Shown here: positions 32,934 through 40,565 of the stretch, one piece after another
Position numbering within the stretch: position 1 is the stretch's first letter
Layout: every line of letters starts with the position of its first letter
NCBI RefSeq assembly: GCF_014490445.1
Contig: NZ_JACTUZ010000019.1
Span: 1 to 45,359 of the forward strand
Direction: 5' to 3'
Source: Pseudoroseomonas ludipueritiae
GTDB lineage: Bacteria; Pseudomonadota; Alphaproteobacteria; Acetobacterales; Acetobacteraceae
Length of the DNA stretch: 45,359 nt
Translations under genes and position numbers: made by a program
The notes under the pieces: generated by a model
What the model was told of the DNA's origin: nothing
Seen by the model: the letters and a program-made list of their open reading frames with translations, nothing else
Databases searched by the model: none

Positions 32934-34655
32934 TCAAATAGGCTTGTACTGCGTCGTGTTGCCGATGGCCGCCGTCGGCATCCGCTGCACTGTCACCAGG
33001 CGGTTGCCGCCCTGTGGAGACGAAGGCCGGATCACGTACTTGACCACCATGCCCTCTGCATCAGGCGCCGTCCGCACCCGGACAAGCGTGCCATTGGCGC
33101 GATCAACGTAGCTTTTGGCGCCAGTCGGCCGCATGACCGAGGGGATAGCTCGCAGGTCCGCAGCCGTCGCTGGCTTGCGAGTGCCGACCTGACGCATTGC
33201 CTTCTTCAGCACCCGGTCCTCGGCATGGATGGTGCCGCCGGACCACCGGATGCCCGCCGCCTTGAGCCCGGCTCGATCCTTCTTTGACAGCTTGCCGATC
33301 CGAGCCAGGGCCCCTGAGGGGTGAACCGCCGCCAGAACCGCGGCAAGCATGCTGTCGAAGCTGGCGAACCTGCCAAGCGCGTCGCGCAGGAAGGTGCGCG
33401 CCTTACCCTCAACGCCGAAAGGGCGGCGGCCCTTGCTCGGCTCGCCTCCCGTGTCCTGTTCCTGCGCAGCCTGATCCGGGGTGGCCATGTTCAGCGGCTG
33501 CAAGGGCTCGCTGAGGCCGTCGAGCTCGTCCAGTTCTTCCCAGCCGCGCGCCTCGTTGCGCAGCAGCCAGCCATCCTTGATGCCCTGGCCATAGGCCGTG
33601 TAGCGGGTCTTGATGTCGGCCCGCTCCAGCGCCGCGACGTTGTGCTTGGCGAAGACGCCGGGGCGGTCTCGGCCGATCAGGTCGCGCTTGATCACCCCTT
33701 CCCAGCGGTTGACCCAGGGCAGGACGCTGTATTTGACGTGCGCCAGGAAGAAGGCCTCGGCCGAGGCGAAGGTGCTGGCCTTGTCCGTGTGGCCGATCAT
33801 CTGCGGGAACACCCGAAGCGCCCGCGCGATCTCCTCAATCTGGTAGCGCCGCGTCTCAAGATGCTGCGCGTCCACGCCCGTCATGCTGACCGGGGTGAAC
33901 TTGGCGTTGCGGTCCAGGATCAGCGGCTTGCCGCGGTTCTGGTCACCGATGAAGTTGGCCTCGATGTGCGCCCGCAGCAGGTCATAGTCCGGCTTCTGCA
34001 GGGCGCCCTCGACCGAATACAGGCCGGTGGTATGCAGGCCATTCGCGTGCAACGAAGCGTGTGCCGCCTCCGTGGCGATGGACAAGCCGATGGCCTCACG
34101 CGCCAGGCGAATGACCTCCAGGCCCGTGAAACCCGCCCAGCTCGGCCCGCGCAGGTGCACGACCTCCGAAGCTGTCAGATCGAAAGTGGCTCCGTCCGGC
34201 AGATGGACCTTGTGGACAATGCCCCAGTCCTTGTGCTGCTCGGTCGTCACCCAGCCCGGCTGCAGCGGCAGCAGTTCCACCACCCGGCCCCGTACGACGT
34301 TCTTCCAGGCGATGCCGTTGCCGCAGAGAACGGCGTGCAGCATCAGCTGCTCGCGCAGCTCCTGCCCGGTCTGCCAGTCGTTCGGCATGTCCAGGAGCGA
34401 CTGAAGCTCATCATCCAGCGCCACGCGCGAAGAGCCCCGGCGCTCGTAGATCCGCAGTGGCAGACCGGACACGTCTTCCGCCAGCACGCGTGCGCCGGCG
34501 AGGACCCCGGTGACCTGCATGGCAGTGCTGGTGTTGACCGTCACGCCGGCCTTGGAGGAGCGCCCCCAGGTCAGCAGATCTCGGAACAACTCCATGGAGC
34601 CATAGCGCGGCGCAGACTTCTCCTCCCGCCCCAGCAGGCGTGACAGGAAACCCAT
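32934..34655 (-). CDS. portal protein with C-terminal PBECR-like extension
   Basis: Dodecameric DNA entry ring of the head, 573 aa. Residues about 1-390 are a phage portal of the HK97/SPP1-like class (VTVNTSTAMQVTGVLAGARV near 38-57, QLMLHAVLCGNGIAWKNVVR near 104-123, IEEIARALRVFPQMIGHTDK near 274-293). Residues about 413-565 form an extra domain: GRFASFDSMLAAVLAAVHPS, then DLRAIPSVMRPTGAKSYVDR, LVRVRTAPDAEGMVVKYVIR and VTVQRMP. This order resembles PBECR-type (barnase/EndoU/ColicinE5/RelE-like) domains described in phage head-morphogenesis proteins; I infer nuclease relationship only from pattern. GGAGG precedes the ATG. Confidence 0.88.
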   Translation of the reverse strand: MGFLSRLLGREEKSAPRYGSMELFRDLLTWGRSSKAGVTVNTSTAMQVTGVLAGARVLAEDVSGLPLRIYERRGSSRVALDDELQSLLDMPNDWQTGQELREQLMLHAVLCGNGIAWKNVVRGRVVELLPLQPGWVTTEQHKDWGIVHKVHLPDGATFDLTASEVVHLRGPSWAGFTGLEVIRLAREAIGLSIATEAAHASLHANGLHTTGLYSVEGALQKPDYDLLRAHIEANFIGDQNRGKPLILDRNAKFTPVSMTGVDAQHLETRRYQIEEIARALRVFPQMIGHTDKASTFASAEAFFLAHVKYSVLPWVNRWEGVIKRDLIGRDRPGVFAKHNVAALERADIKTRYTAYGQGIKDGWLLRNEARGWEELDELDGLSEPLQPLNMATPDQAAQEQDTGGEPSKGRRPFGVEGKARTFLRDALGRFASFDSMLAAVLAAVHPSGALARIGKLSKKDRAGLKAAGIRWSGGTIHAEDRVLKKAMRQVGTRKPATAADLRAIPSVMRPTGAKSYVDRANGTLVRVRTAPDAEGMVVKYVIRPSSPQGGNRLVTVQRMPTAAIGNTTQYKPI

Positions 34656-34673
34656 ACTGTCGGCCTCCTGCCG

Positions 34674-36476
34674 TTATGCGTCTTGCCAGAATGAGCGCGC
34701 CGGCGCCGGCGCGGTGGACGTTGCCGCCCCAATCGCCATCGCCAGAGCGGTCATTCCGTCGATGCGCCCTCGCGAGCGCTTCTTGTCGAAGAACCGGTTG
34801 CCCTGCCCGTCGCTGATCAGCGTGGCATTGCCCGAGCACCAGCGTGTGATGGCGCTGTCGTGGATCGTGATGCCACCCGAGAGGATCAGATCCTCCAGCG
34901 CCTGCACCGAACGCGGCATCCAGAGTTGCTTCTCCGAATGCAGCCCCCGCTGGCCCTGCGCGTGGCGGATCATCTTCAACCCGGAGCCCTCCGGCTCCTT
35001 TGGACCCTGGTATTCCCAGGTCGCGAACCCCGCCTCCGACGCGGCATCCCGGAAGCCGTTGAAGTGCGCCAGGTCGAAGGCCATGGCCTCGACGTTGTGC
35101 CGCACCGTCATGCGCTCCACCTCGGCCGCCACGAAGCTCATGCTGATGGTCCGCCCCGGGACGGCGTTCAGCAGCTTCTCCTCCACCCATTGCGGGTACG
35201 GCGCCTTGTCCTTCGCTTCCGCGTCGGCCAGCCCATCCTTGGGCTTCCAGTAGTCGATGCGTGCGTACAGATGCCCTGAGGCGCCGCGCCAGACCTTGCC
35301 CAGCGCGGTCAAATCGTTTCGCTGCGACGGATCAAGGCCAAGCCAGCAGGGCATGCCCAGCATCTCAGCATCGTCCACGTCACCCAGCGCGCTGTCCCAC
35401 AGATCCTCGTCAATCCAGTATTCCGACGATCCAACCGGGATGCCGAAGAACAGGCGCTTGACCGACAGCGCCTTGGACGCCAGCCCGCGGGCTTTTGCCA
35501 CCTCGTTCCGCACGTTGTCGGCCGGGTACGTGATCCCCAGCGCTGGCAGCGACTTCGGCCAGCAAGTCTCGTCCTCGAAAGGGTCGTCGTCCTTATCGAC
35601 ACGGGCAATGAAGACGAAGGACGTGTCGTCCTTGAAGGTGCCCTTCACCACGTTCTGGTAGAGCTCGGAATACTCCGTACCCACCATCTGATCCGCCGCC
35701 GGCGTGTTGGTGCCCAACATCATCAGCGGATCGCCCGGCATCTTGGTGATGGCGGCAGACCACAATTCAATTGCTTCGGACGATTTGAACTCGTGGATTT
35801 CATCCGCGAGAACCGCCGTAGGGCGCGGACCTGATACGCTGTCCCCGTCAGCCAATGCCTGAAAGAGCGAACCCGTCTCAGGGTGTTCTATGCGCCACGC
35901 CATGTTGCCGGTGCCACGAATAAGCACCAAACCACGACCTTCTAAGGTATCTCCGTCTTCCTCGCCTGGGATCGGGGCGCGGCACATAGCGACGCCATCC
36001 TGAAAGAGGACGTTTGCCTGCCCCTTACTCCCGGCGATGGCATACACTTCTGCGCGCTTGATGCCCGAGAAGCCCATCAAGTAGAGCCCGACACCAGCCA
36101 TGAGAGGGCTCTTAGCTTGCCCCTTGCCAGTTTCTAGCCATGCGGTCCGGAAGCGACGCGAGCCATCCGCCCGCCGCCAGCCGAACAAGCACCCGACAGT
36201 GAACAGATGCCATGGCAGAAGATGAAAAGGCTGGCCCGCTTTGGCCCCCGCCGTGACGCTCAGCACAGCGGGGAAGAAGCCGATGGCGTGCGCCGCCTGC
36301 TCAGGGCTCCAATGCAGCCCCCTCGCCGGCCCATCCTTCAGATCCCGCAGGTGTCGTTCAGCAGCGTGGCGGACCAGGTCGCCGGCGATAATCTTGCCCG
36401 ATACCGCGTCCTGGGCCCAAGCGGTGGTCGGATCAGCCGCCCGCTCGCTTGAGGTAGCTGTCTGCCGCCGTGACAC
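34674..36476 (-). CDS. terminase large subunit
   Basis: DNA packaging motor, 600 aa, of the Terminase_1 type. The ATPase half has a Walker-A-like ETGKGQAKSPL near residue 118 (the usual second Gly is Ala) and Walker B VLADEIHEF near 225. The nuclease half carries acidic residues at LGLDPSQRNDL near 385, FDLAHFNG and RIDGMTALAMAIG near the end. The start is uncertain: I choose the GTG at 36476 because GAGGA lies nine bases upstream; a GTG at 36512 gives 12 more residues but has no ribosome site. It overlaps the small subunit gene by 44 bases. Confidence 0.9.
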   Translation of the reverse strand: MSRRQTATSSERAADPTTAWAQDAVSGKIIAGDLVRHAAERHLRDLKDGPARGLHWSPEQAAHAIGFFPAVLSVTAGAKAGQPFHLLPWHLFTVGCLFGWRRADGSRRFRTAWLETGKGQAKSPLMAGVGLYLMGFSGIKRAEVYAIAGSKGQANVLFQDGVAMCRAPIPGEEDGDTLEGRGLVLIRGTGNMAWRIEHPETGSLFQALADGDSVSGPRPTAVLADEIHEFKSSEAIELWSAAITKMPGDPLMMLGTNTPAADQMVGTEYSELYQNVVKGTFKDDTSFVFIARVDKDDDPFEDETCWPKSLPALGITYPADNVRNEVAKARGLASKALSVKRLFFGIPVGSSEYWIDEDLWDSALGDVDDAEMLGMPCWLGLDPSQRNDLTALGKVWRGASGHLYARIDYWKPKDGLADAEAKDKAPYPQWVEEKLLNAVPGRTISMSFVAAEVERMTVRHNVEAMAFDLAHFNGFRDAASEAGFATWEYQGPKEPEGSGLKMIRHAQGQRGLHSEKQLWMPRSVQALEDLILSGGITIHDSAITRWCSGNATLISDGQGNRFFDKKRSRGRIDGMTALAMAIGAATSTAPAPARSFWQDA

Positions 36477-36882
36477 GCTTGGTCTTCCTCTGCACCTTGG
36501 TGGCAGCGCCACGGCGGCGCGGGTTCAAGCACAGTTCCATCTCGGCCGTGGTGGCATCACTGTCGGCCTGCCGCATAGCGACCTGCCACATGCTGAGCTG
36601 AGGGACGCCGGTGTTGGGCGAACCAACCACCTCGCCCTCCAGCAGCACCTTCGCCGCAGCGAGGTCGTAGCGGATGTAGGCCAGCACCAAGCGCTGCACC
36701 GCGTGGCGGTTCACCGCCGCCAGGGTCTGCATGTCGCGAAGCTCACCGCACACTCGGGACCACTCCCGGCGGGCCATCTTCCGCAGGTTCGCGTGGAGCC
36801 CATCAGGCCGCTCAGCGATCAGAAGCTCCCAATCTGGCTCCTCGACATCCATGCCGGGGCCCGCGATCACATCGAGTGCCAT
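36433..36882 (-). CDS. terminase small subunit (P27-like)
   Basis: A 149-aa DNA-recognition subunit of the packaging terminase. The order, size and helical pattern fit the P27 family: LHANLRKMARREWSRVCGEL near residues 29-48, NRHAVQRLVLAYIRYDLAAA near 58-77, then an acidic central part and a basic C-terminus (RRRGAATKVQRKTKRVTAAD) that can bind DNA. Packaging-site recognition is inferred by family. Only a 144-base gap separates it from the HNH gene, where a cos or pac site would be expected; a run of nine C residues lies in that gap at 36994-37002. Confidence 0.78.
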   Translation of the reverse strand: MALDVIAGPGMDVEEPDWELLIAERPDGLHANLRKMARREWSRVCGELRDMQTLAAVNRHAVQRLVLAYIRYDLAAAKVLLEGEVVGSPNTGVPQLSMWQVAMRQADSDATTAEMELCLNPRRRGAATKVQRKTKRVTAADSYLKRAGG

Positions 36883-37026
36883 TGCTTTCCATTACAGGGG
36901 CTTAGGTCGAAACCCCCCCTCCGTTTTTTGTTCCCTGCGAAATGGACGGCCCCAGTCGGTCCAGAGGGGTAGCCCGGCCAAAGATTTGACCCGCCCCCCC
37001 CCGGTCAGGATGGGCCAGGGATCGCC

Positions 37027-37380
37027 TCAGCGCGGCGCTGAGGGCTGCCTGCGGTTCCACGGGTGGCTCGGGTCGAGCGGGCGTCCAGCGGCGTCACAGC
37101 CCCGCACAGCGAGCCTGCCGCCGTTGCGTCGCTGGCCGCTGGCCAGTTCCTTCACGCTCCGGTCATGGGGGCCGCAGAGGGTGCGGAGGTTGGAGAGGGC
37201 ATCAAGCTGGGTCAGGCCGACCGCACCCCGGGGCCGGGCCTGGATATGGTCGCAGGTCAGTTCCTGCGTGGGCGTCCTGCAGCCGAGAACAACGCAGCGG
37301 TGGCCATCACGCCGGAAGCACTGTTCCCGCAGGGCCAGCCACTCGGGGGAGACGTAGAAGGGATCGCGCTGCTTCCGCAT
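37027..37380 (-). CDS. HNH endonuclease
   Basis: A 117-aa HNH nuclease of the type found next to terminases, where it helps the large subunit cut DNA in packaging. Seen: FYVSPEWLALREQCFRRDGH near residues 7-26, ELTCDHIQARPRGA with the HNH core near 44-57, LDALSNLRTLCGPHDRSV with the second metal part near 63-80. Cysteines at CVVLGCRTPTQ and TLCG could hold zinc. GGAGGG precedes the ATG at 37380. It is the first gene of the late operon, directly after a terminator. Confidence 0.9.
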   Translation of the reverse strand: MRKQRDPFYVSPEWLALREQCFRRDGHRCVVLGCRTPTQELTCDHIQARPRGAVGLTQLDALSNLRTLCGPHDRSVKELASGQRRNGGRLAVRGCDAAGRPLDPSHPWNRRQPSAPR

Positions 37381-37397
37381 CGACCCTCCAGACACAG

Positions 37398-37428
37398 AAA
37401 AGCCCCGGGAGCGTGGGCTCCTAGGGCT
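37398..37428 (-). terminator. intrinsic terminator between early and late operons
   Basis: On the minus strand AGCCC and GGGCT (37424-37428 and 37401-37405) form the outer stem, and GGAG with CTCC the inner stem, separated by a 2x2 internal loop; TTTT then CTGTG follow. It lies between the last early gene (stop at 37481) and the HNH gene, so it is the place where late gene expression could be gated by antitermination. Confidence 0.65.
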
Positions 37429-37480
37429 TCGGGCGCAATGCGCACTAATAATGTTTGGCTAGCAGTTCTCTAAAAGTCGG

Positions 37481-37705
37481 TCAACCACAATCTGATGGCG
37501 GAACATCCCACTGGTAGAAATACAGCCAATCCTCCCGGTTCTCAGACGGCACGTTGTAGCATCCGATATCGCCAAGGCGGATTTCGGTGCCGCAACTAGG
37601 GCACGTCCATCGGTGATCCATGGGAAGGATGGGGCCCGTAAGGTCGAAGTCGCTGATGCAGACCGGGCATTCAACGTCGATGTATGGCGCCATCACCTCA
37701 GCCAT
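37481..37705 (-). CDS. small zinc-ribbon protein (74 aa)
   Basis: A small protein with two CxxC pairs (ECPVC near residue 12 and WTCPSCGTEI near 34-43), a typical zinc ribbon. The rest is acidic and aromatic (REDWLYFYQWDVPPSDCG). AGGAGG precedes the ATG at 37705. It overlaps the end of the preceding gene by eight bases and is the last gene of the early operon, before the terminator. Function unknown; zinc ribbons of this kind can bind nucleic acid or host transcription factors. Confidence 0.7.
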   Translation of the reverse strand: MAEVMAPYIDVECPVCISDFDLTGPILPMDHRWTCPSCGTEIRLGDIGCYNVPSENREDWLYFYQWDVPPSDCG

Positions 37706-38249
37706 TGCCGCCTCCTGCAGGGGCAAGCCCCCAGTGCTCCGCCAACCTAGTCAGAGCCGCCCGCACAGCGCCCTTCGCCTCGGTCGGGTTCATGCCACGC
37801 CGCTGCGCTATCTTAGCGAGCGGCAGGTTCTCCAGGACCAGCATTTCGACCAGGGCGTGGGCACTGCACCCCAGGGCTGCGATGGCGTTCCGCATGGACA
37901 CCATGGCTGCCAGCTGCTGGTCGGCTAGATGGCCCTGCTGCCAATGCGCGCGGCGGCCGACAGGGCAGCGGTCCTGATCATGGACGCCCATGGCTGCCGA
38001 GGCGGTGACGATGTAGCGCTCACAGGCCAGGAAGTGCTCCAGCATGATCGTGCCGGCCTGGTGCATGCGGCGGAACTCTTCCACCCTGCGGCAGCCCATC
38101 ACCTCCCGGTTAGGGTTCTCAGGATCGGGCCGCATGACCTTCTCCACGTCGCCGCGGTTGAGGCGGAGAGTGGGGCCATAGTCCGTCACCGGGTCTACTG
38201 CTCGGCGGGTGCCATGGCGGAGTGCCTTTTGCACAACGGACTGGCTCAT
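37698..38249 (-). CDS. HTH-type regulator, candidate late gene activator
   Basis: A 183-aa protein with a basic N-terminus, a long helical centre (RVEEFRRMHQAGTIMLEHFL) and a C-terminal helix-turn-helix-like end (LPLAKIAQRRGMNPTEAKGAVRAALTRLAEHW, split near residues 143-173). The C-terminal pattern resembles the DNA-binding part of DUF6456-type proteins of alphaproteobacteria. It sits at the end of the early operon just before the terminator preceding the late genes, the place of lambda Q, so a late activator or antiterminator role is inferred. Its ATG overlaps the preceding stop (ATGA). Confidence 0.65.
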   Translation of the reverse strand: MSQSVVQKALRHGTRRAVDPVTDYGPTLRLNRGDVEKVMRPDPENPNREVMGCRRVEEFRRMHQAGTIMLEHFLACERYIVTASAAMGVHDQDRCPVGRRAHWQQGHLADQQLAAMVSMRNAIAALGCSAHALVEMLVLENLPLAKIAQRRGMNPTEAKGAVRAALTRLAEHWGLAPAGGGNG

Positions 38250-38608
38250 GCGGTGGGTTCCTTGGGGGCGGGAGGCATCGGATGGAACGTCATCGGAGAC
38301 TGTGACGTGATGAAGCCGCCGCTCTCCCTCGGCACCACCACCATCCCCCTGCCGTGGATCGCGGCGAGGGCTGTGCGGGCTTTGGCATGGATGCGGTCGT
38401 CCATGCTGAGCTGCACCGGCCTCTTCCGTGCCTTGCTGCGGCGCGCCTTGTTGGCCGAGACCCACGCCCGCACAGCCCATTCGCGCTCGACCACTGAGCC
38501 AACATGCGGCTCGGCTTTGTTGAGGATCAGGCGGGTCCACAGCATCAGCGCCGGGTAGAAGCCGTGGGCCTGAGCTTCCTGCTGGACTGGGATAGGGAGC
38601 CCCATCAT
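38246..38608 (-). CDS. hypothetical early protein (120 aa)
   Basis: A protein of unknown family: MMGLPIPVQQEAQAHGFYPA at the N-terminus, then LMLWTRLILNKAEPHV, a basic stretch (ANKARRSKARKRPVQLSMDD near 62-81) and a Pro-rich C-terminus. The basic centre could bind nucleic acid. The ATG at 38608 overlaps the TGA of the Lar-like gene (ATGA); the longer open frame upstream is a shadow of that gene. One of the co-translated chain of early genes. Confidence 0.65.
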   Translation of the reverse strand: MMGLPIPVQQEAQAHGFYPALMLWTRLILNKAEPHVGSVVEREWAVRAWVSANKARRSKARKRPVQLSMDDRIHAKARTALAAIHGRGMVVVPRESGGFITSQSPMTFHPMPPAPKEPTA

Positions 38609-39129
38609 GTCCGCTCCTTCATGGCTTGGCGGGCGCGCTGGATTGCCAAGTGGAGGTCGGTCGTCCCTCGGGTGCCGTAGACGCCATCCTTCCTCGCCCA
38701 ATCCAGGACGCATTCGCCCCACTTGATCAGGTCAGCGACCACCGTGCTGAGCCTGTCCTTCGGCTCCTCCTCGCTCAGCAGGCCGGCGCGCTCTCGGATC
38801 AGCCCGGCGGCCTCGAACAGCGCATCAGCCTTCTTGTCCCAGCCCCATGCAGCGCGAACATCGGGCGGCGTGGCTTGGTGGAGTGCCTTCGCCCTTTCCG
38901 CCTGCTCTTGGACGATCTGTGCGGCCCATTCTGTCCCGGTCCGGCGGTTCCAGCGTTCGGCCAGGGGCGGCTCGGCATCGTCCATGAGCGGGAAGATCAG
39001 CGGGCTGCTCATATGGCAGTTGCTGCACTCGACGAACACGGCGCCGAAGTTGGCGTCTTCCTCGTTCTCGCAGCGGTGGAACTCGGCCCTCCCGCCGCAG
39101 TGGGCGCAGGGCAGCAGGCTCTCGCTCAT
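38605..39129 (-). CDS. Lar-family restriction alleviation-like protein
   Basis: A 174-aa protein whose first 65 residues fit the Lar family of Rac prophage: LLPCAHCGGRAEFHR near 5-19, VECSNCHMSSP near 33-43, and the family ending ERWNRRT near 58-64, with two CxxC pairs for zinc. Lar modulates type I restriction in favour of host methylation, so the phage may use this protein against host restriction. Residues 66-174 are a helical extension rich in Glu, Arg and Trp (DLHLAIQRARQAMKERT at the end) not part of the classic Lar protein. Its ATG lies four bases from the preceding stop. Confidence 0.75.
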   Translation of the reverse strand: MSESLLPCAHCGGRAEFHRCENEEDANFGAVFVECSNCHMSSPLIFPLMDDAEPPLAERWNRRTGTEWAAQIVQEQAERAKALHQATPPDVRAAWGWDKKADALFEAAGLIRERAGLLSEEEPKDRLSTVVADLIKWGECVLDWARKDGVYGTRGTTDLHLAIQRARQAMKERT

Positions 39130-39422
39130 GTCGCATCCCCGTCATTGGAGGTCAGCAGGCCGGCGCGCTCGGCGGCGGGTGGCTCGGGCAGGGGACGCCA
39201 GTGGGTTGGGTGGATGATCATGCCCGTTCCGATGATGCTCCACCCCTTCAGGTTGTCATCGAACCAGGCCATGGTGACCACGTGATGAGTGCCGGCCCAG
39301 TTGGCGAACGTGAACGGCCACACGAGGATGTTGTTCCCATCCCGTGGCGCAGTCTCGATGGGCAGCCATTGCAGCGCGGCCTTGAGATCGGCCAGGGCGG
39401 GGGCGGTCTTTGTGTCGGGCAT
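39126..39422 (-). CDS. DUF551-like protein (98 aa)
   Basis: A small phage protein with the typical DUF551-like order: QWLPIETAPRDGNNILVWPF near residues 19-38, a Trp in the middle, and the closing HWRPLPEPP near 76-84. The family is common in siphophages of Gram-negative hosts; its function is not known. The ATG at 39422 shares a base with the TGA of the preceding gene (TGATG). Confidence 0.7.
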   Translation of the reverse strand: MPDTKTAPALADLKAALQWLPIETAPRDGNNILVWPFTFANWAGTHHVVTMAWFDDNLKGWSIIGTGMIIHPTHWRPLPEPPAAERAGLLTSNDGDAT

Positions 39423-39688
39423 CACGCTTCCTCCGCCTTGGGCTGGATGTGCTTCAGGGGCTCATGCGGCGCGTAGCCGCAATGAGCGCAGTACCAGGGG
39501 TACTTCCTGTTCGGCTTGAAGTGGTGCAGGTCCGGCTTAGGAGGGCGCTGCGCAACCTCCGCCATCCGGGCCACCTTATCCCGCGCCATCTGGAGGGTTT
39601 CGCTGTCGGAGAGCGCTGGGAACTCGCGCTCCAGGCCGAGTTGCACCACGCTGACGACCCAGGAATACGGGACGTTGACGTTGGCCAT
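39422..39688 (-). CDS. hypothetical early protein (88 aa)
   Basis: An early protein of unknown family: MANVNVPYSWVVSVVQLGLE, then a short helix (LSDSETLQMARDKVARMAEV) and a C-terminal CAHCG knuckle within KYPWYCAHCGYAPHEPLKHI (about 62-81). A single CxxC pair could hold zinc together with a His, or be part of a dimer. Its ATG shares a base with the preceding stop (TGATG). The longer upstream frame is the antisense-free shadow of the membrane gene. Confidence 0.65.
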   Translation of the reverse strand: MANVNVPYSWVVSVVQLGLEREFPALSDSETLQMARDKVARMAEVAQRPPKPDLHHFKPNRKYPWYCAHCGYAPHEPLKHIQPKAEEA

Positions 39689-39909
39689 CACGCCTTCTCT
39701 CCGCTCTGGGTGGGGGTCTGCCGCGCACGCTCGGCGGCCATGATGGTCCTGCTGTGCCGATAGAAGAGGCGCACCCAGCCGATGCGGGTGGCGACTTGAT
39801 CGAGGCACCACCAAGCCATGGCGGCGAAGAGGGCCAGCCCACCAACGCACATGAAGCCGTAGCCCATGCCGAGAGCGAGGTAGTGAGCCGCGAACCTGAT
39901 CTGCTCCAT
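39688..39909 (-). CDS. small membrane protein (73 aa)
   Basis: Early protein with two probable membrane segments within residues about 6-33 (AAHYLALGMGYGFMCVGGLA then LFAAMAWWCLD), followed by a charged C-terminal tail (RHSRTIMAAERARQTPTQSG). The positive tail would face the cytoplasm. The ATG at 39909 overlaps the stop of the preceding gene. No family is recognised; superinfection exclusion or lysis-timing proteins often look like this, but nothing shows it here. Confidence 0.65.
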   Translation of the reverse strand: MEQIRFAAHYLALGMGYGFMCVGGLALFAAMAWWCLDQVATRIGWVRLFYRHSRTIMAAERARQTPTQSGEKA

Positions 39910-40133
39910 CACCCCCTCTCCTCTTCGCTCTGTACAAGGGCCATTTCCGCCCGGCGCTGAGCCGTCAGTTCCTCATCCCGCTCCACCGCGATACCGATCC
40001 ACGCCCCGCGAGCAGTGAGGACGACGCGATGCACCAGCCCGCAGTCACAGCACGCCATGGGCCAGATCGTGCTCGACCGGACGGACCATGGCTTGCCGTC
40101 GTATCGCTGGACGAATTCAGCCATGGGGCTCAT
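39909..40133 (-). CDS. hypothetical early protein with CCDCG knuckle (74 aa)
   Basis: A small protein with MACCDCGLVHRVVLTARGAW near residues 26-45, a pattern common in short phage proteins of alphaproteobacteria, possibly a zinc knuckle. The C-terminus is acidic (ALVQSEEERG). The start is uncertain: MSPMAEF at 40133 and MAEFVQR at 40124 both lack a strong ribosome site; translational coupling to the overlapping preceding gene is likely. Confidence 0.55.
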   Translation of the reverse strand: MSPMAEFVQRYDGKPWSVRSSTIWPMACCDCGLVHRVVLTARGAWIGIAVERDEELTAQRRAEMALVQSEEERG

Positions 40134-40350
40134 CCCGTTGCTCGGCGCTGATCTGAGGGGCGGCGGGTGGGGCGGGGAGCTTCTCGCAGGTGGTGTAGGC
40201 GTGCCGGCGGGAGCGATAGCCTTGGAGGATCTTCCGATGCCCCTCGGCGATGGCGCCTTCCTCATTCTCGGCCTTGATGGTCATGCCGTACGCGACACCG
40301 CCGTTCCGCTTGGCGTAGCGATAGGCGACCACAACTCGGAACTCGCTCAT
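40117..40350 (-). CDS. hypothetical early protein (77 aa)
   Basis: A small protein of unknown family: MSEFRVVVAYRYAKRNGGVA, YGMTIKAENEEGAIAEGHRK, then a Pro/Ala-rich C-terminus. The first 45 residues could form a compact alpha-beta fold (strand, strand, helix). GGAGGG lies five bases before the ATG at 40350, one of the stronger ribosome sites in this operon. It overlaps both its neighbours. Confidence 0.65.
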   Translation of the reverse strand: MSEFRVVVAYRYAKRNGGVAYGMTIKAENEEGAIAEGHRKILQGYRSRRHAYTTCEKLPAPPAAPQISAEQRDEPHG

Positions 40351-40565
40351 CCAACCCTCCGTTCCGCCAACCGGGGCAGCCCGGCGTCATCCAACAGGTG
40401 CGGACCAAGATCCTCACGGAGACAGGCCGGTGGCTTTGTCTCAGCCACCCACTGGCCGCAGCCATGGCATCGCGCTCCGGAACAAGCCCCAGAGACAGGG
40501 AAGCCGTCTCGGCAGATCTGGCGCCCGGGCACGAAAGAGGTGCAGGCGTCGTTGCGCTTCTCCAT
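40347..40565 (-). CDS. cysteine-rich hypothetical protein (72 aa)
   Basis: A short protein with several cysteines (NDACTSFVPGRQICRDGFPV then SGACSGARCHGCGQWVAETK), which may form a zinc-binding fold, followed by a Leu-rich end (CLREDLGPHLLDDAGLPRLA). Family unknown. The ATG at 40565 shares a base with the preceding stop (TGATG) and the stop overlaps the next ATG, so it belongs to the coupled early chain. Confidence 0.6.
   Translation of the reverse strand: MEKRNDACTSFVPGRQICRDGFPVSGACSGARCHGCGQWVAETKPPACLREDLGPHLLDDAGLPRLAERRVG

Noticed and set aside
34674-36476. Terminase ATPase inactivated by an altered Walker A (ETGKGQAKS)
   Set aside because: The Lys-Ser pair and Walker B acid residues are intact and terminase Walker A motifs vary widely, so loss of activity is not supported.
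36994-37002. Run of nine C residues between HNH and TerS genes, as a phase-variable tract
   Set aside because: It lies outside coding sequence and away from any recognised promoter spacer, and could also be a sequencing artefact; noted only as part of the possible packaging-site gap.
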